This document shows positions 1 through 14,959 of a stretch of 64,000 bases of DNA, piece after piece. Every line of letters starts with the position of its first letter. The first letter of the stretch is position 1. The notes under the pieces are model-generated. The model was not told where the DNA came from. It worked only from the letters and a program-made list of their open reading frames with translations, and ran no database searches. Source of the stretch: Pelomyxa schiedti (Eukaryota > Evosea > Pelobiontida > Pelomyxidae); NCBI GenBank assembly GCA_020536535.1, contig JAHLWZ010000183.1, forward strand, positions 55,818 to 119,817, written 5' to 3'. A program made the position numbers and the translations under genes.

Positions 1-1375
1 AAAACACCCAAGGTGGAAGTAAAACCTACTGCACCACATGTCGGAATAAAGGCTGCCGTAGCTGTTGATATCAAGCCCAGCACCCCTGTCAAACCTACCC
101 CACAGGCAGACGTCAAGGCAGCTGTAACAACACCGGCCAAGGTGGAAGTCAAAGCAGACATCAAGGTGGGAACACCACACATGGAAGCCAACATCAGTGT
201 AAAAGCCCCAGTCCCACATATTACCCCCAAAATAGAATTGGCAGGAAAGAAGAAGTCATCCAGCTCATCCTCATCCTCATCTTCAAAGGATAAACTTAAA
301 ATCAAAGTAGTTCCACACGAAGCCACAAAACCAGCAGCAGAGCTTCCTGCCAAGATCACAGTTGAGCCTGCTGTCAAGCTCACAGCCGAGCCTTCTGTGC
401 AGCTCACAGCCGAGCCTGCTGTCAAGGTCACAGCCGACGTGAAGGTAGCAGCAAAGCCAGAAGTGCCAAAGCCAAAGGTGGAAGCTGACCTCTCACTCAA
501 GAAGAAGGGATCCAAGTCGAAGTCATCCTCGTCATCCTCGTCAGGCAAGAAAAAGGGAGGAATCTCGATCGGTTTGCCACACATTGGAAAGCCAGACTTG
601 AAGCTGCCATCTCCAAGCCTCAAGGTCAAGGGCTCCAAGTCAAAGAGCAAGAGCAGCAGCAGCGACAGCAAGAAGAAGCCAAAGGTTGGCGTGAAGGTTG
701 ATGTTGATGCCGGCGCAAAGCTTCCAGCACCCAAGGCGGAAGTGCATGTGCAAGTTCCAGCGCCCAAACCAGAAGTGCCAAAGCCAAAGGTGGAAGCGGA
801 CCTTTCACTCAAGAAGAAGGGATCCAAGTCAAAGTCATCCTCGTCATCCTCGTCGGGCAAGAAGGCCGCAAAGGGAGGACTCTCGATCGGTTTGCCACAC
901 ATCGGAAAGCCAGACTTGAAGCTGCCATCTCCAAGCCTCAAGGTCAAGGGCTCCAAGTCGAAGAGCAAGAGCAGCAGCAGCGACAGCAAGAAGAAGCCAA
1001 AGGTCGGAGTTGACGTCAAGGTTGATGTGCCAAAGCCAGAAGCACCAAAAGCAAAGGTTGACGTGAAGGTTGATGTGCCAAAGCCAGAGGCGCCAAAACC
1101 AAAGGTTGACGTGAAGACTCCTTCCAAAGGCAAAAGAACCAAGTCTTCTTCTTCTTCCTCCAAGAAGACACCCACTGTTAAAGTTTCGGGTCCGTCTCCC
1201 ATTTCCACTTCTGGTGGTGGTGGAGGATTCTTCTCTCGTTTTGGGATGAAATCATCTGGAAAAGTTGAAACCAAGGCTCCCTCTGGTTCTGTTAAAGGTG
1301 AACTCACCGTCAAACCCACGAAAAAGTCTTCGAGCTCTTCTTCCAAAGAAAAAGGAAAATCTTCTGAAAGACATC
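1..1375 (+). CDS. Ser/Lys/Pro-rich repeat protein, partial (linker-family copy 1)
   Basis: The frame is open from base 1 to the assembly gap, so both ends are missing. The protein is low complexity: Val-Pro-Lys-rich stretches alternate with serine runs and basic blocks such as SIGLPHIGKPDLKLPSPS. It carries a tandem unit of about 311 bp (roughly 467-777, repeated from 778) and shorter VDVPKPEAPK repeats near 1021-1115. The last 240 bases closely match 38320-38560 inside the Rho-kinase fusion gene, and the final 120 bases look identical. This copy may therefore be a paralog of that gene, but no GTPase or kinase part is visible here. No catalytic domain is seen and the function is unknown. No intron is evident. 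Confidence 0.75.
467..1115 (+). repeat. In-frame tandem repeats in linker-family copy 1
   Basis: Two units of about 311 bp start near 467 and 778. Each encodes an acidic or Val-rich start, a KSKSSSSSSSGKK serine block, an SIGLPHIGKPDLKLPSPS block and a second serine block. They are followed by two short VDVPKPEAPK repeats at 1021-1115. The units are nearly identical in DNA, which suggests recent unequal exchange. Confidence 0.75.
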
Positions 1376-1475
1376 NNNNNNNNNNNNNNNNNNNNNNNNN
1401 NNNNNNNNNNNNNNNNNNNNNNNNNNNNNNNNNNNNNNNNNNNNNNNNNNNNNNNNNNNNNNNNNNNNNNNNNNN
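1376..1475. other. Assembly gap of exactly 100 N
   Basis: There are 100 N bases. The left flank is the linker-family repeat and the right flank is an unrelated gene on the minus strand. The round size is typical of a scaffold gap of unknown true length, so the order and distance across it are not proven. Confidence 0.98.
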
Positions 1476-2672
1476 ACACCCATTCGCCAGCACAAAGCGA
1501 GGATGTAATGAGCATCGGCCAGTTCGGGCCAGACCATCTCGTCGTTGAATTTGGTGGAACTGCCCGCGCAAAGGACGGCACGATACAACAAGGCAACTGC
1601 TGTGTCGCTGTGATCCACTTCAACAACTGGTTTCGGTCCGACAGTGTTCTTGAGTGTGCCACTTGTGATAGTGTGAGATGTGAAGTCTTTTTTTTTTGAG
1701 GGAGAGATACCTTTCAAAAGTGGGTTCTGCAGTTGTTGCACAAGATGACTTCGCAGGACTGAAAACTGGATACAGCAGTGTGGAACTGTTCGTTTCAGTT
1801 GACGACGCAGTTGGTGTTGCTGTTGGTCTGAGCGATGATGTTGGGGTGACTGTTGGTGGGCTCCTGGGCCTTGGTGCGGTTGTTGTTGTTGTTGGTGATG
1901 GTGTGATCGCTGCGGATTTTGCCAGAGTGGAACTCGCCGCAGTGGAACTGTGCATTGTTGTTGTTGTGGATGGTGGTGTTGTTGGTGTGGATGTGGGGGA
2001 ACTGGTGGATGTGTTGGTGGTGGTGGTTGTGTTGGGTGATTTCTTGCCATTGGCCTTATTTACAACGCTGCTCAATAAATCACCTCGTGGGGGAAGGGTG
2101 GGAACTGAAGCAAGACAACGCTTCAATTTTGACATCTTTGCGCGGTAAAGCAACCACGAAGCCAACGCAACGCGAGCTTGTGCCAACACCCTTGGTGGTG
2201 TCAAAGGATTGTCGTCTATAATAATCCTGCGAAGGGAAGTTGCGCCCCTGATCTCGTCCTGAGTGATCCACGGCGTGGCACTCCCAGTTATTCTGCACAA
2301 TGCCAAGCAGAGCACGCAAACGTTGAGTACCAAATCGTCTTTGGAGCCCACCCAGTGAGATCCAGACGCGTCGTCGAGAATCGCCGAGACGCGGAAAGGG
2401 TCGCCGTCGCCGCCGTCGATTTCAGGGGGCGTGTAGGCGTCGTCGCACAGATCCTTGTGGGCCTTTCCGCCCAACGTGCGGATCTTGTAGAATATGACGC
2501 GCACAGTTGACTGAGACCGGACGTTGCGTGAGTTCAGTTCGGCCGTAATCAACGTCCAATCTTCGGGCGCCAACGACTTGACGAACTCGTCCTCCTCGGC
2601 CTCCAGATCTGGCTTTGACTTGGCAACAACTCGACTTGAATCGGTGACAACGGCCGATCCTGTCGAAGGCAT
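1476..2672 (-). CDS. Hypothetical protein with Thr/Ser/Pro-rich linker, 3' end lost in gap
   Basis: It starts at an ATG (2670-2672). Exon 1 runs to about 1712. An intron of about 48 nt then joins the frame at about 1663, which continues to the gap, so the C-terminus is missing. The first 200 residues look globular (SLAPEDWTLITAELNSRNV is part of it) and mixed in composition. Residues of about 210-330 are Thr/Ser/Pro-rich, a likely disordered linker. The part before the gap (AVALLYRAVLCAG, ADAHYILALCW) is helical and resembles a TPR-like hairpin, which is only an impression. I do not recognise the family. The next gene upstream on the same strand ends 100 bp away. Confidence 0.6.
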
Positions 2673-2772
2673 CGACTGCTTTGGTTATTATTTGTTTTTT
2701 ATGTTGTTTTGCGTTTGATCGCTTTTTTGTTTGTGGCACTAAACCAAGTTGATAGCGGTTCAAGTTGGATTC

Positions 2773-4935
2773 TTAAGTTCGGAATGTGGTGATCCCAGCT
2801 TCCATCTTGGGCCTAAGATGCTTTGGAGGGGCGGCAGCGACGACGTTTGGAAAGTCTTCCCTTCGGAGAAGCCAGGTGATTACGGCCTGTGAGCCCCAGA
2901 AGCCATCCTCATGACCAGGAATTCTCATGCCAAGGGTGCAACACACAACACCACCAACAACCGCTGTTCTGTCCCATTCCACCTCGTGGAGGTTGTTGGT
3001 GCTGTTGTTGAGGTTGCTTTGGGTGTTATTTCCTATGGCTGTGGGGACCACCTGAGATGCTGTGGGGGGTGCTGGAGATACGACGAGATTGTAGACGTAG
3101 TCTCCCATAATGTGGTCCGCCGTGCGGGGCTCGCCTAGAACAGAGGGCAGGCACCATGTGTTGTTGTGCCATACGGGGTGGTCTGTGGTTATTTCCAGAA
3201 CAGAGGCAGGGTTCCCGGATCCAATTGTTGTTACGATCTCTATTGGTTTCCCAACAGGGCATCTGTGTGAAAAATAAAAACATACTTCAAACTAGATGGA
3301 GGAAATCCGTACTTCCAAATACAGATCACAGTAGCAGGTTTAGTGTGCGTTGGGTCACCGTTGATTGCAGTTGCAATGAGATCACCTACTTGTAGCTTTT
3401 TCAGAAGAATTTCCGTGCCGTTAGCCATCAATATTGTGGAATTTGGACCAAAGCAAACATATTCTTCATCCTGGGGTTTGTTAGAAAAAAAAAATACGCG
3501 CTGGTGCACACCCTCCTCCATCTTCTTGATGATGAACTTACAATAACCCACTCAGAGAAGCACTTCTCGGGATCCCACAAGAAGCTTGGATTCTTCCAAC
3601 TCAAGCCATTTATTATACCAGGGTATGTCCATCTCGTGTTGTAGAGTGTATTAGTCCAAAGTGGTTCTGTTTTGGCAAAGTGATAGAACTGCCGACATGT
3701 ACGGGAAACAGCTATCAGGGAGGGGAAGTCAAGATAGCCGAGAATTCCTGGGCAAGTTAACTGATCAGTGTCCAAGCTTACTTGGATTTCAGAGTCGTAT
3801 TAAAACTTACCAAGCCAGATATCGCGTGGGAAGAAACTAATTGAAGCTTGAGCAACACCCTCACTGGGTATTTGAATAGTAGAACATTTGCTGACACTGT
3901 GAGCTTATTAAAGTGTGAATATGATCAAAGAGTTCTGTTCACACCTTACAGATGTAGTACTTTTTGGATTTGGAGTACTTTTCGAGAAGAAGCTGAAAAA
4001 GCTTTTCTTTGGTTTTTCCTCATAGCCAAAGCTTCCAGCTCTACATAGAGCCTCACATAGTTCATTTAATCCTCTCTTTAGTTTGGAACTTATTGTTGAA
4101 CCACATCAGTGAGATTAATCTGAGTGGTCCTACCTGCACAGAAAGTAACCATAGGCCTGAATTTTTATTGCCGCAGTGATACCATCCTGCAAGATGTCCT
4201 AGTCGAAGGTTAGAAAAACTGCTGGACTAGGGAAAAATATGGCAAACAGGGTAAAGGGCTTCTGAAACAAGGTCCATTTTTAACCCAACAAGAAAAGTCA
4301 TAGTCTGCGCATCACGGTCATGAAAACGTAATACTAAAAAAAACTTACCTTAGGTTTGAGTTCCCGAAGTTGATTGTTACTTTCAGTCAATACCTCCACC
4401 AGCGAAGTCTTATCTGCAGCACAATAACATAGGACGACTATATTGGCATTGGAGAAACTGTTGAGAGTCAAAGCAAGGCACAAGTCATTGTATGCACCAA
4501 AGGTCTCTCATGGGCGTGAACTGCTCACATCCCAAACTACCAATGCATTCTATTGCGTTACTTTCACAAAAAAAAAAATAAATAACACACTCTAAAAACT
4601 CCAATAGTGTGACAGTGTCATCCATCTCAATTTGTTTGCTCCACTTGATTGGATATTAGAAAGCAAAACAGCAGCATAGGCACAACTGATGGTTCTATTG
4701 AGCCCTCATATACACGGTCAGAGTAGATTCCATTCACACACCTGTGCTTCCATCATTGCCCAACACCAGGAAAACATTGCCCCAAAAACCCCACAACCTA
4801 ACGCAAAAACAAAAAAAAAAACCACCAAACGCACGTCTCCACAAGGGTGGTTTTCCCAACGCACGACGGGCCAAACACCATCACTTTGCCCCTCAACCGA
4901 CGCTTCGTTGTGACTGACGTGCTTCCTGACCACAT
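2773..4935 (-). CDS. Ras-like GTPase / F-box / Vint (Hint) fusion protein
   Basis: Reconstructed as about nine exons from the ATG at 4933-4935. The first half is a divergent Ras/Rho-like GTPase. Its P-loop is intact (GPSCVGKTT), but G3 reads GSLGCEQF instead of DTAGQE and G4 reads VGLKMD instead of NKxD; YFLCSS stands at G5. A basic tail (EEKPKKSFFSFFSK) leads through an inferred 48-nt intron near 3885-3932 into an F-box (FFPRDIWLGILGYLDFPSL, exons near 3812 and 3542-3737). Exons 3313-3470 and 2773-3262 encode a Hint domain of the Vint type. Its nucleophile context is VCFGPNSTILMANGT, its block B is TTDHPVW, and a VVGGVVCCTLGM segment follows, typical of Vint. The F-box exon has no ATG of its own, which supports one gene. 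If the join is wrong, these are two genes abutting near 3908. Confidence 0.7.
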
Positions 4936-5110
4936 GTTACGCGAAATGAAAAAAGTGAGGAAAAAGTGGCGAACCTGTTGAAACGGCATTTGAAAAAAAG
5001 CGAATGAGCAATCATTATGTTGTTGTTGGGGGCGTTCTGGGGTTTTTTGGATTGTGTATATATTTGTAGTGGAGTGTGGTCTAGTATACGCGACAAGTGA
5101 CAACGAGACA
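4936..5110. promoter_or_regulatory. Divergent promoter region
   Basis: A 175-bp non-coding interval lies between two divergent start codons and must hold the 5' control regions of both the GTPase-F-box-Vint gene and the tetraspan gene. A short TATA-like run (tgtatatatttg) sits near 5055-5066. No specific factor site is recognised. Confidence 0.4.
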
Positions 5111-5888
5111 ATGGCGTTCAAGGTTGTGTTCATTGGGTGTTTCTAATTCTTACGGGATTTGATTTGCAGAAACTGCATGCTATAGCGGCGGCGTTGGCGT
5201 TCCTAGCGGTTATGTGTGCTATTGTTGCTCTGTGTACTCACCATTGGATGATTCGCAAAGATGATGGGAAGTGAGTGACCGATAAACTTGGGCATTTCCC
5301 ACCTATTTTTAAACACTATGTAACTTTGAAACAGAACTTCGTACCTTGGTCTCCTCAGGGCAAAAGAATGTACCTCTGAAGGTTGCAAAAAAACGGGCTT
5401 GGGTCAGAGTGATTACTCCTCATTCAGTCACGCTGGCAAGGTGATTACTCCCCTCACTGACTTATATTTGTAGTACTATAATAGCACCAAAGTATTAACC
5501 TACAGACTGACTATATCTTATTGTTGTAATAGTTAACATGAATTTGCCGTATAATACATTAACTTGCACACACATGCAGATTGCATTCCCTTTGATTTTG
5601 GTCGGGATGGTGATCACGGCACTGGCGGCAGGCTATTACGCACTGAATTCGTTTGGATCCAGAATGACGAGCCCGGCGGCCCATATGTGCATCAGCGCCA
5701 ACGCAATTGTGGGAGCGGGCCTGGTGCTGCTCGCGTGGGTGATTTGGATTGCAGTGGTGCCACGTGGAGGCGGCTGGAGGATCGGGTTCTCGTTCTTTTT
5801 GGCAATTGCGGCCTCGGCTCTGGCGGCGGCAGCTTACGCGGCTTCGATGGTCAAGCAAAAACAGGGTGCTGCGTTGCTTGGGAGCTGA
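5111..5888 (+). CDS. Claudin/PMP22-like four-pass membrane protein
   Basis: Four exons (5111-5122, 5170-5270, 5335-5440, 5580-5888) encode about 172 residues. Hydrophobic segment 1 (HAIAAALAFLAVMCAIVALC) is followed by a loop with a Trp, an LGLLRAKEC segment and a second Cys. This resembles the W..GLW..C..C loop of the claudin/PMP22/EMP superfamily. Three more hydrophobic helices follow (around IAFPLILVGMVITALAAGYY, GAGLVLLAWVIWIAVV and a final Ala-rich one), then a short KQKQGAALLGS tail. Length and topology fit the family. The GLW motif is not exact, so assignment to claudin-like rather than another tetraspan group is tentative. It shares a divergent promoter with the GTPase-F-box-Vint gene. 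Confidence 0.75.
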
Positions 5889-6071
5889 GAGTGATTCTCT
5901 TCGCTGACTGCGCGTTATGGGATTGACGGCTTTGACAGGTGTGGAGTAATAGCCCTGCAATGAGACTGGGATTCGAAAAAGAAAATTTTTTCAGATCTGT
6001 GTTGCTTGTCTTTTTTTCGGACAGAAACAATAAAAAAAAAACCAAAGAGGGGCACGACGCTGCACCGGTAG

Positions 6072-9802
<3,731 letters not shown>

Positions 9803-9926
9803 AATCGGGAATTTCACAAACGCCTATGTAATAAAAAAACACAGAGGCAGAGGGTTTGCTTCTTTTTTTTTTTTCCCCCAACATCAGCAGTTTTTTTCGT
9901 GTGTTGCTTTCTAAGCCACTAAGTCC

Positions 9927-11426
9927 TTAGAGGAGAGAAACTGCAGTAATCCTTGTCGTGTTGTTGTCCATCACGAAATCAACTTGAAAGCTGTCGAGAG
10001 TGACAGAGTAGGGTGTTGTGACTGTTGTTGTGTTGGCGTCTTTGGCCTGGTTGCTGATGCTGCGGATATCAAACTGCAGTGCGTTCTTCAGGAATAGAAC
10101 CAGTTCGTCTGGGTTGGAAAACATGGTCTTGTAGGGTGGGAGGTGGGAGGGGGTAAGGGGAGGATTGTCAGAGCCGGAAAGGGCTGTTGGGCTTGTGGGT
10201 TTTTTTGAGGGCGCCGAAGAGAACTCGGAATATAGCTGGTTTAGGGCGGAATCCGTGAATTCAACGGGATGGATTGGAATATCTTCCGATGCCCACGCGG
10301 CTGGCTTGGAATCGGCTACCATGTCGGCCGGTATGTAGGGCTAAAGTGGGTGTAAATCGATCGATTCTCGTGAGCAAGCACTTCAAGTGTGGTTTATTTA
10401 TAGATTTACATTTGACGTTGGCTACCTTTATGTCAAACACAGGGGTACCGTCGATTATGTCCAATCCAGAAATTCGGAGCTGGTTAATTTTGTTCTGAAC
10501 AAAACTCTAACAGGAAAGAAAGCTTACATTGGGACCGTCAATTGACTCAATTTTAGCAATAGACAGACCAATGTTGCAGGGTCTATGCGGCGATCGTGTC
10601 GCAAAGACGCCCATACTCATCCCTAGAATAGGAATTTGGTGAGTGAAATAGTAAGGAAACAATACCCTTCAGTCTTGGTGGGTGAACCTGTCTCCCACGT
10701 GAATAGAAAAAAAATAGTGGTGAACGAAACTAACCAACCTTGAGCTTTGTGGAAGTTTTATGTGCATTGGTATTTGTGTGGAACTGAAATAAAATCCAAC
10801 AATGGGAGTATGCATCCAAGCCACACAAGGCTTCCCTGCCCGCAGTCCTCTCGTCTAGGACCACCACGCCTCTGCCTTTGTCAACCAACAGGCCTTGCCT
10901 CGGCGTGCCATAGCGCCGGCGATATACGCTCCTCACAACTCCAATTGGCTTGAAAGTCACGGCGTCGAATCCCGTCACTACTGGCTTGGCCACGTGAGTC
11001 CCATCGAGTGGCTTCGTAGTGCAACAAGTTCCATCTCCAGAATCCTGCTGTGGCTGATCTTCGTGGTTTTGCTCAGGAGTTGCATTGGAACAGGCAATAG
11101 TAGAAGAAGCTGATGATGACATAGTCTCCTGAAGTGCCTTGAGGGCTCTTTCAGCCCTTATTCTGCCAACTCTTTCTTCCTTCCTTTTGTGTTTTGTTTT
11201 GTCATTTTGGGTCGTATGCACTCCAAGTAAACGTTGTTCGCGCAAAACAATATAGGTTAGGATGCCTGAGGGTCTCTGCCTTCATCAGTGTGACCTCCAG
11301 GGAAGTAAGCTTTTTGCGGAGGCTCAAAACGACCATAATGGGAAACAGGCACGCCGCACCCAACATCCACCATGTCACGTCCCACATGCCTGGGAAAGAA
11401 AACAAAAACCAAAACACACTGTCCAT
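9927..11426 (-). CDS. TRMO: tRNA (adenine37-N6)-methyltransferase TrmO with N-terminal membrane anchor
   Basis: About six exons. The TrmO/TsaA-like core shows FKPIGVVRSVYRRRYGTPRQ, GLDAYSHCWILFQFH, VHPPRLKG, GVFATRSPHRPCNIGLSIAK and the signature RISGLDIIDGTPVFDIK followed by PYIPADM. The usual HRPN is HRPC here. The C-terminal part (WASEDIPIHPVEFTDSALNQ) fits the eukaryotic TRMO extension, and the last exon is Ser/Pro-rich. TrmO uses SAM to methylate t6A37 in Thr tRNA. The N-terminus encodes a hydrophobic helix (MLGAACLFPIMVVLSL) and a charged helix (RVGRIRAERALKAL), suggesting membrane attachment. Two ATGs are possible, 11426 and 11387; I used the longer form. It is divergent from ELP2, 122 bp away. 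Confidence 0.92.
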
Positions 11427-11548
11427 ACTTCAAGGGTACGCTCCTCAGGAACTTGTGGCATACAGGTAGCATCCTCAAGTTCCATCTGCCGGAGACGACC
11501 CCTTTCTGAGCGAACCGAGTCTCCATCACTTACCAGAAAAAGTACGCG
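11427..11548. promoter_or_regulatory. Divergent promoter between TRMO and ELP2
   Basis: Only 122 bp separate the two start codons, and both genes act in modification of the tRNA anticodon loop (t6A37 methylation and wobble-uridine modification). Shared control is plausible but inferred. No factor site is recognised. Confidence 0.4.
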
Positions 11549-14500
11549 ATGAGCCAGGACACCGGCATCAACGCGGTGCAGTTGCGTTCCCTGTTTGTAT
11601 CGTGCGCAGGCAACAGACGTGGCGGAGCGTGTTCGTGGTCCCCGTGCTGCCGTAGCCTCGCCTGCAATTGCTCCCCCACACCCTCGCCCACGTCACCAAC
11701 GAATGCAACTGCAGCGAGCACCAGTGGTAGTACGAGGAGATGGGGAGTGCTGGCCTACGCTGCACGTAGTTCCGTGGGGCTATATTGCCAAGTAGCGGGG
11801 GGCTGCAGTGCCGACGATTATGGGAGCGGAGGTGCGGGCTACTTGTTCTCGTTGGTGCACCCGGCAACCGCGATTATGGGCGAGGGACAGAGACAGCAGC
11901 AGGGAGAGGACCTTGGCCGCGGGCATAAATTGGCCGAGATAACCGCACTGGCGTGGGCGAATTGTGGGACCGTTGTGGTTGGCACTGCCGGGGGCTCTGT
12001 TTGCGTTGTCACGTGGCTACGCGATTATGGGACTCGGTGCAACTCCGTGGTGTGTGATTCTAGCGTTTTGGGACCTGGCGGTGACTTGATTGTTTCCCGG
12101 TTTGGAAGAAGCTATTCAGAGGTTTGCTTGTTGTTTTCCTCTTTTTATGGTTGGCAACTCGTTGTGCTAAAGATTCTATCCAGATTATTGGGAATACGGA
12201 ATTTCCTGTAAGCGCAGTTGCAGTTACCTCTCCACTGTGTGTTTGTGGCGAGAAAGGTACCTTACAATTTCTGGCAGTGTGTACTGCTTCCAATGTAGTA
12301 CAGCTGTGGATTGAGAGAGACGGTAATCTTATATTCCTTTAACGATGCATTAACTTTTTTCCTGCAGGTTCATACACAAAACATCAGGTGCTTGAAGCAC
12401 CTTGCATGTGTGAGTCTATATCCCTGTGCGCTCTGGGAACACATGTTCTGGCATTAGGTGGCGTTGACGCCCGTGTGCATGTATACTCAGCTGCAATCAG
12501 TACTCCCACGGTAGTGGCGCAGTTCCAACATGTAACTTCTCTCAGTGGGCATCAAGATTGGGTGCGAGCAGTTGATTTTATTGTAGACGCTAGCAGTACA
12601 ACCTCCGAAATAGATTTTCAAATCTAACTCCTCATACAAGACTCTACAGCCCTCCTTGCTAGTGCCTCACAAGATAAAAGAATACGAATATGGAAGTTCA
12701 CTGTTCAAAATGCGCGCACCCTTCCCCTTGTCTCACGGTAATCGTCATTTAGGGAGCATTAATTGGGGCTCTTGAGTCAGTTTTATATGGGCACGATGAC
12801 TGGATCACATGCGTTAAGTGGTTCTCCCCTGGATGCCTATTGTCATCTTCTATGGACCGCACTGTTTCTATCTGGACTCCTGCCATGGGTATTGGTCTTG
12901 CAGTGCTACTGTTCTCATCACACCCAAGGCAGTAACCTGTGGCTCAATCATACCCGATTGTTTGGGGTGTCCGCCCATGCGCTAGCAGGAAATATTCTTG
13001 GTTTTTATAGTGTTGGAGCCGAGTCCGGGGGTAGTGTTGTTGCCGCACAGGGCTATAATGGCGGACTTCATGTGTGGTTACTTTCTCCTGAGCTCCCGTC
13101 ACCAATGCCAACTGTAACAACATGCTCTGCCATTGGGGGTAAAGCTAATTATCCCATCTACTCCTGACTTGCTTCAGGCCACTATGGAGGAGTAAGAGGA
13201 GTCACTTGGATGCTCGATGAATATTCCGGCGTCCCATATGTGCTATCAATAAGCATTGATCACACAGTGCGTGCAATTGCCCCATATGCTAACCCACATG
13301 GAATGTCTTGGCATGAAATTGCAAGGCCAGTTGTTCATGGGTTCGCTCTTAAGTGCCTTTGCCCTCTCCCTGATCATAGGGTATCTTTCCGATTTCGTTG
13401 TAATCTCACCCACCGATCTACACCAGTTCGCACTGGCGTCTGAGGAAAAAATTGTAAGAATTCTGGAAGCACCTCAAACGTTCCTTCAGACAGTGTACCA
13501 GGTATGTGTTCCCTTGTGCGCACTCTAGAATAAATTCAGTAATACAGATTGCGGGAATTAATGAGGGTAATCAAAATCGGGAACTCATTCTTTCTCGTCC
13601 TTGGGGTGCCACATTACCAGCACTTTCAATCTCTAATAAACCTATACTTTCGCAGTCTGACGTTGATTATTCCCAGAGTAATGAACCAGCTTCAACAGGT
13701 TGTGATTTTGCAACTCCTCACCCTAATGTTGCACAGGGATTGATGAGGTAGAGGACGACGAAGAGGGTGGCGGAGATTACTCTGCCACAGTGTCAAGCAC
13801 TCCCATCGTGCACTCCCACCCACCTCTTGAAGAACACTTGACCAACAACACATTGTGGGTAGAGTGCAATAAACTGTACGGAAACACTGACGATGCTACC
13901 TGTATGTGTACTTCGCAAAATGGAGCCTTTGTTGCATGTGCATGCACTCCTGGCCGAGTTGTGGAGTGTGTAGTCAGGGTGTGGGCTTGGCGTGAGGGCG
14001 GAGGAGCAAGACCTGTAATTGTGACCACCCCACAAAGAGGGATGCTTACCTGCATGAGTTTCAGTCCGAACTTTACAAGGTACCTCTTCTTATTGTTTCC
14101 CATTTGCTTACTCAGTTCTAAACAACCAACCCCAACAAAACAAGTGGAGGTGCTAGTGTGACGCTATTGGCTACTGGGAGCACTGACCACTCCCTGTGTC
14201 TACTGTCTTGCCCCTCATGGAAAGTTGTCAACCACACTGCAGATATCCACTCGTCGCCCATCACGTCGTGCGTGTGGGCCCAGTCCGAAGTCGATGGCCA
14301 GCCTCTTCTAGTGACCTGCTCCACAAAGGACCACGCCCGGCCAGTGGCACTTTGGCGGGTGTTTGCCGACCCAACCACCGGTAACGTGAAAGCGGAATTA
14401 GCCCTGTGTTTGGAAGTGGCCTCTCCAACGTGCATATCTCCAATGCCCCCCTTATCAACAAACACCATGTGCTCAATTGCAGTTGGAACATCTGATGGTG

Positions 14501-14814
14501 TCCTGCAACTGTGGACCGTGAAGAAACAGCCACAACAGCAAGAAACAGTTAAAACAACAACCACCCCATCAGCAACAACAGCAACAGCAACAGCAACAGC
14601 AACTACACCAGAGGTAATTAGAGTGATTGGCAGCAAAGTACTGCAGTTGCAGCTGCACACTGACGCAATAACCACAGTTGCATGCACGGCAAACAGGGCA
14701 ACTGCCAAATGGAGCGGATTCATTGGTGCGCCCAACCAGAGGTGCGATGGCGGGATCCTGATTGCCACAGGCTCACTGGACCAATCTGTGCAAATTCACC
14801 ACCTCCGCCTGTGA
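11549..14814 (+). CDS. ELP2: Elongator complex subunit 2 (WD40)
   Basis: Eleven exons; introns are 34-65 nt (12122-12183, 12323-12367, 12596-12640, 12730-12776, 12895-12928, 13139-13177, 13381-13426, 13502-13547, 13699-13736, 14080-14144). The protein forms two WD40 propellers. Family-specific stretches are SLSGHQDWVRAVDF, LLASASQDKRIRIWKF, SVLYGHDDWITCVKWF, the HYGGVRGVTW region with SWHEIARPVVHGF, FALASEEKIVRILEAPQ, PALSISNKPILSQ and NNTLWVECNKLYG. The last is the hallmark junction of ELP2. ELP2 scaffolds Elp1/Elp3 in the complex that modifies wobble uridines. A CAACAG-type repeat (14572-14601) encodes a Thr/Ala-rich insert in the last propeller. The intron at 12895 (34 nt) is unusually short. 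Confidence 0.95.
14572..14601 (+). repeat. CAACAG-type microsatellite in the ELP2 coding region
   Basis: Repeated CAACAG units read as Thr-Ala pairs in the ELP2 frame. They probably form a flexible loop between WD40 blades and are likely to be length-polymorphic. Confidence 0.7.
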
Positions 14815-14959
14815 CGCCTGTTTTCGAAAACAAAAGCAACTTATTTTCCACGAACAACAGCTTCACGCTTGTGATGCCGTTTCCGTGTGGGATCTGCTAT
14901 CTGTTGGCTTAATTTCGTTGTAGGTGGTGTGCCCTTTCAAAGCGCGGCTGTGGTAGTCA

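Noticed and set aside
1310-2050. Minus-strand open frame running through the N gap
   Set aside because: The N run is translated as X, and the frame mixes the antisense of the linker gene with one real exon of the Thr-rich gene and an intron. Only the exon part was kept.
14118-14768. Minus-strand open frame of 216 codons opposite ELP2
   Set aside because: It lies wholly antisense to a well-supported ELP2 exon and has skewed Val/Cys-rich composition and no domain.
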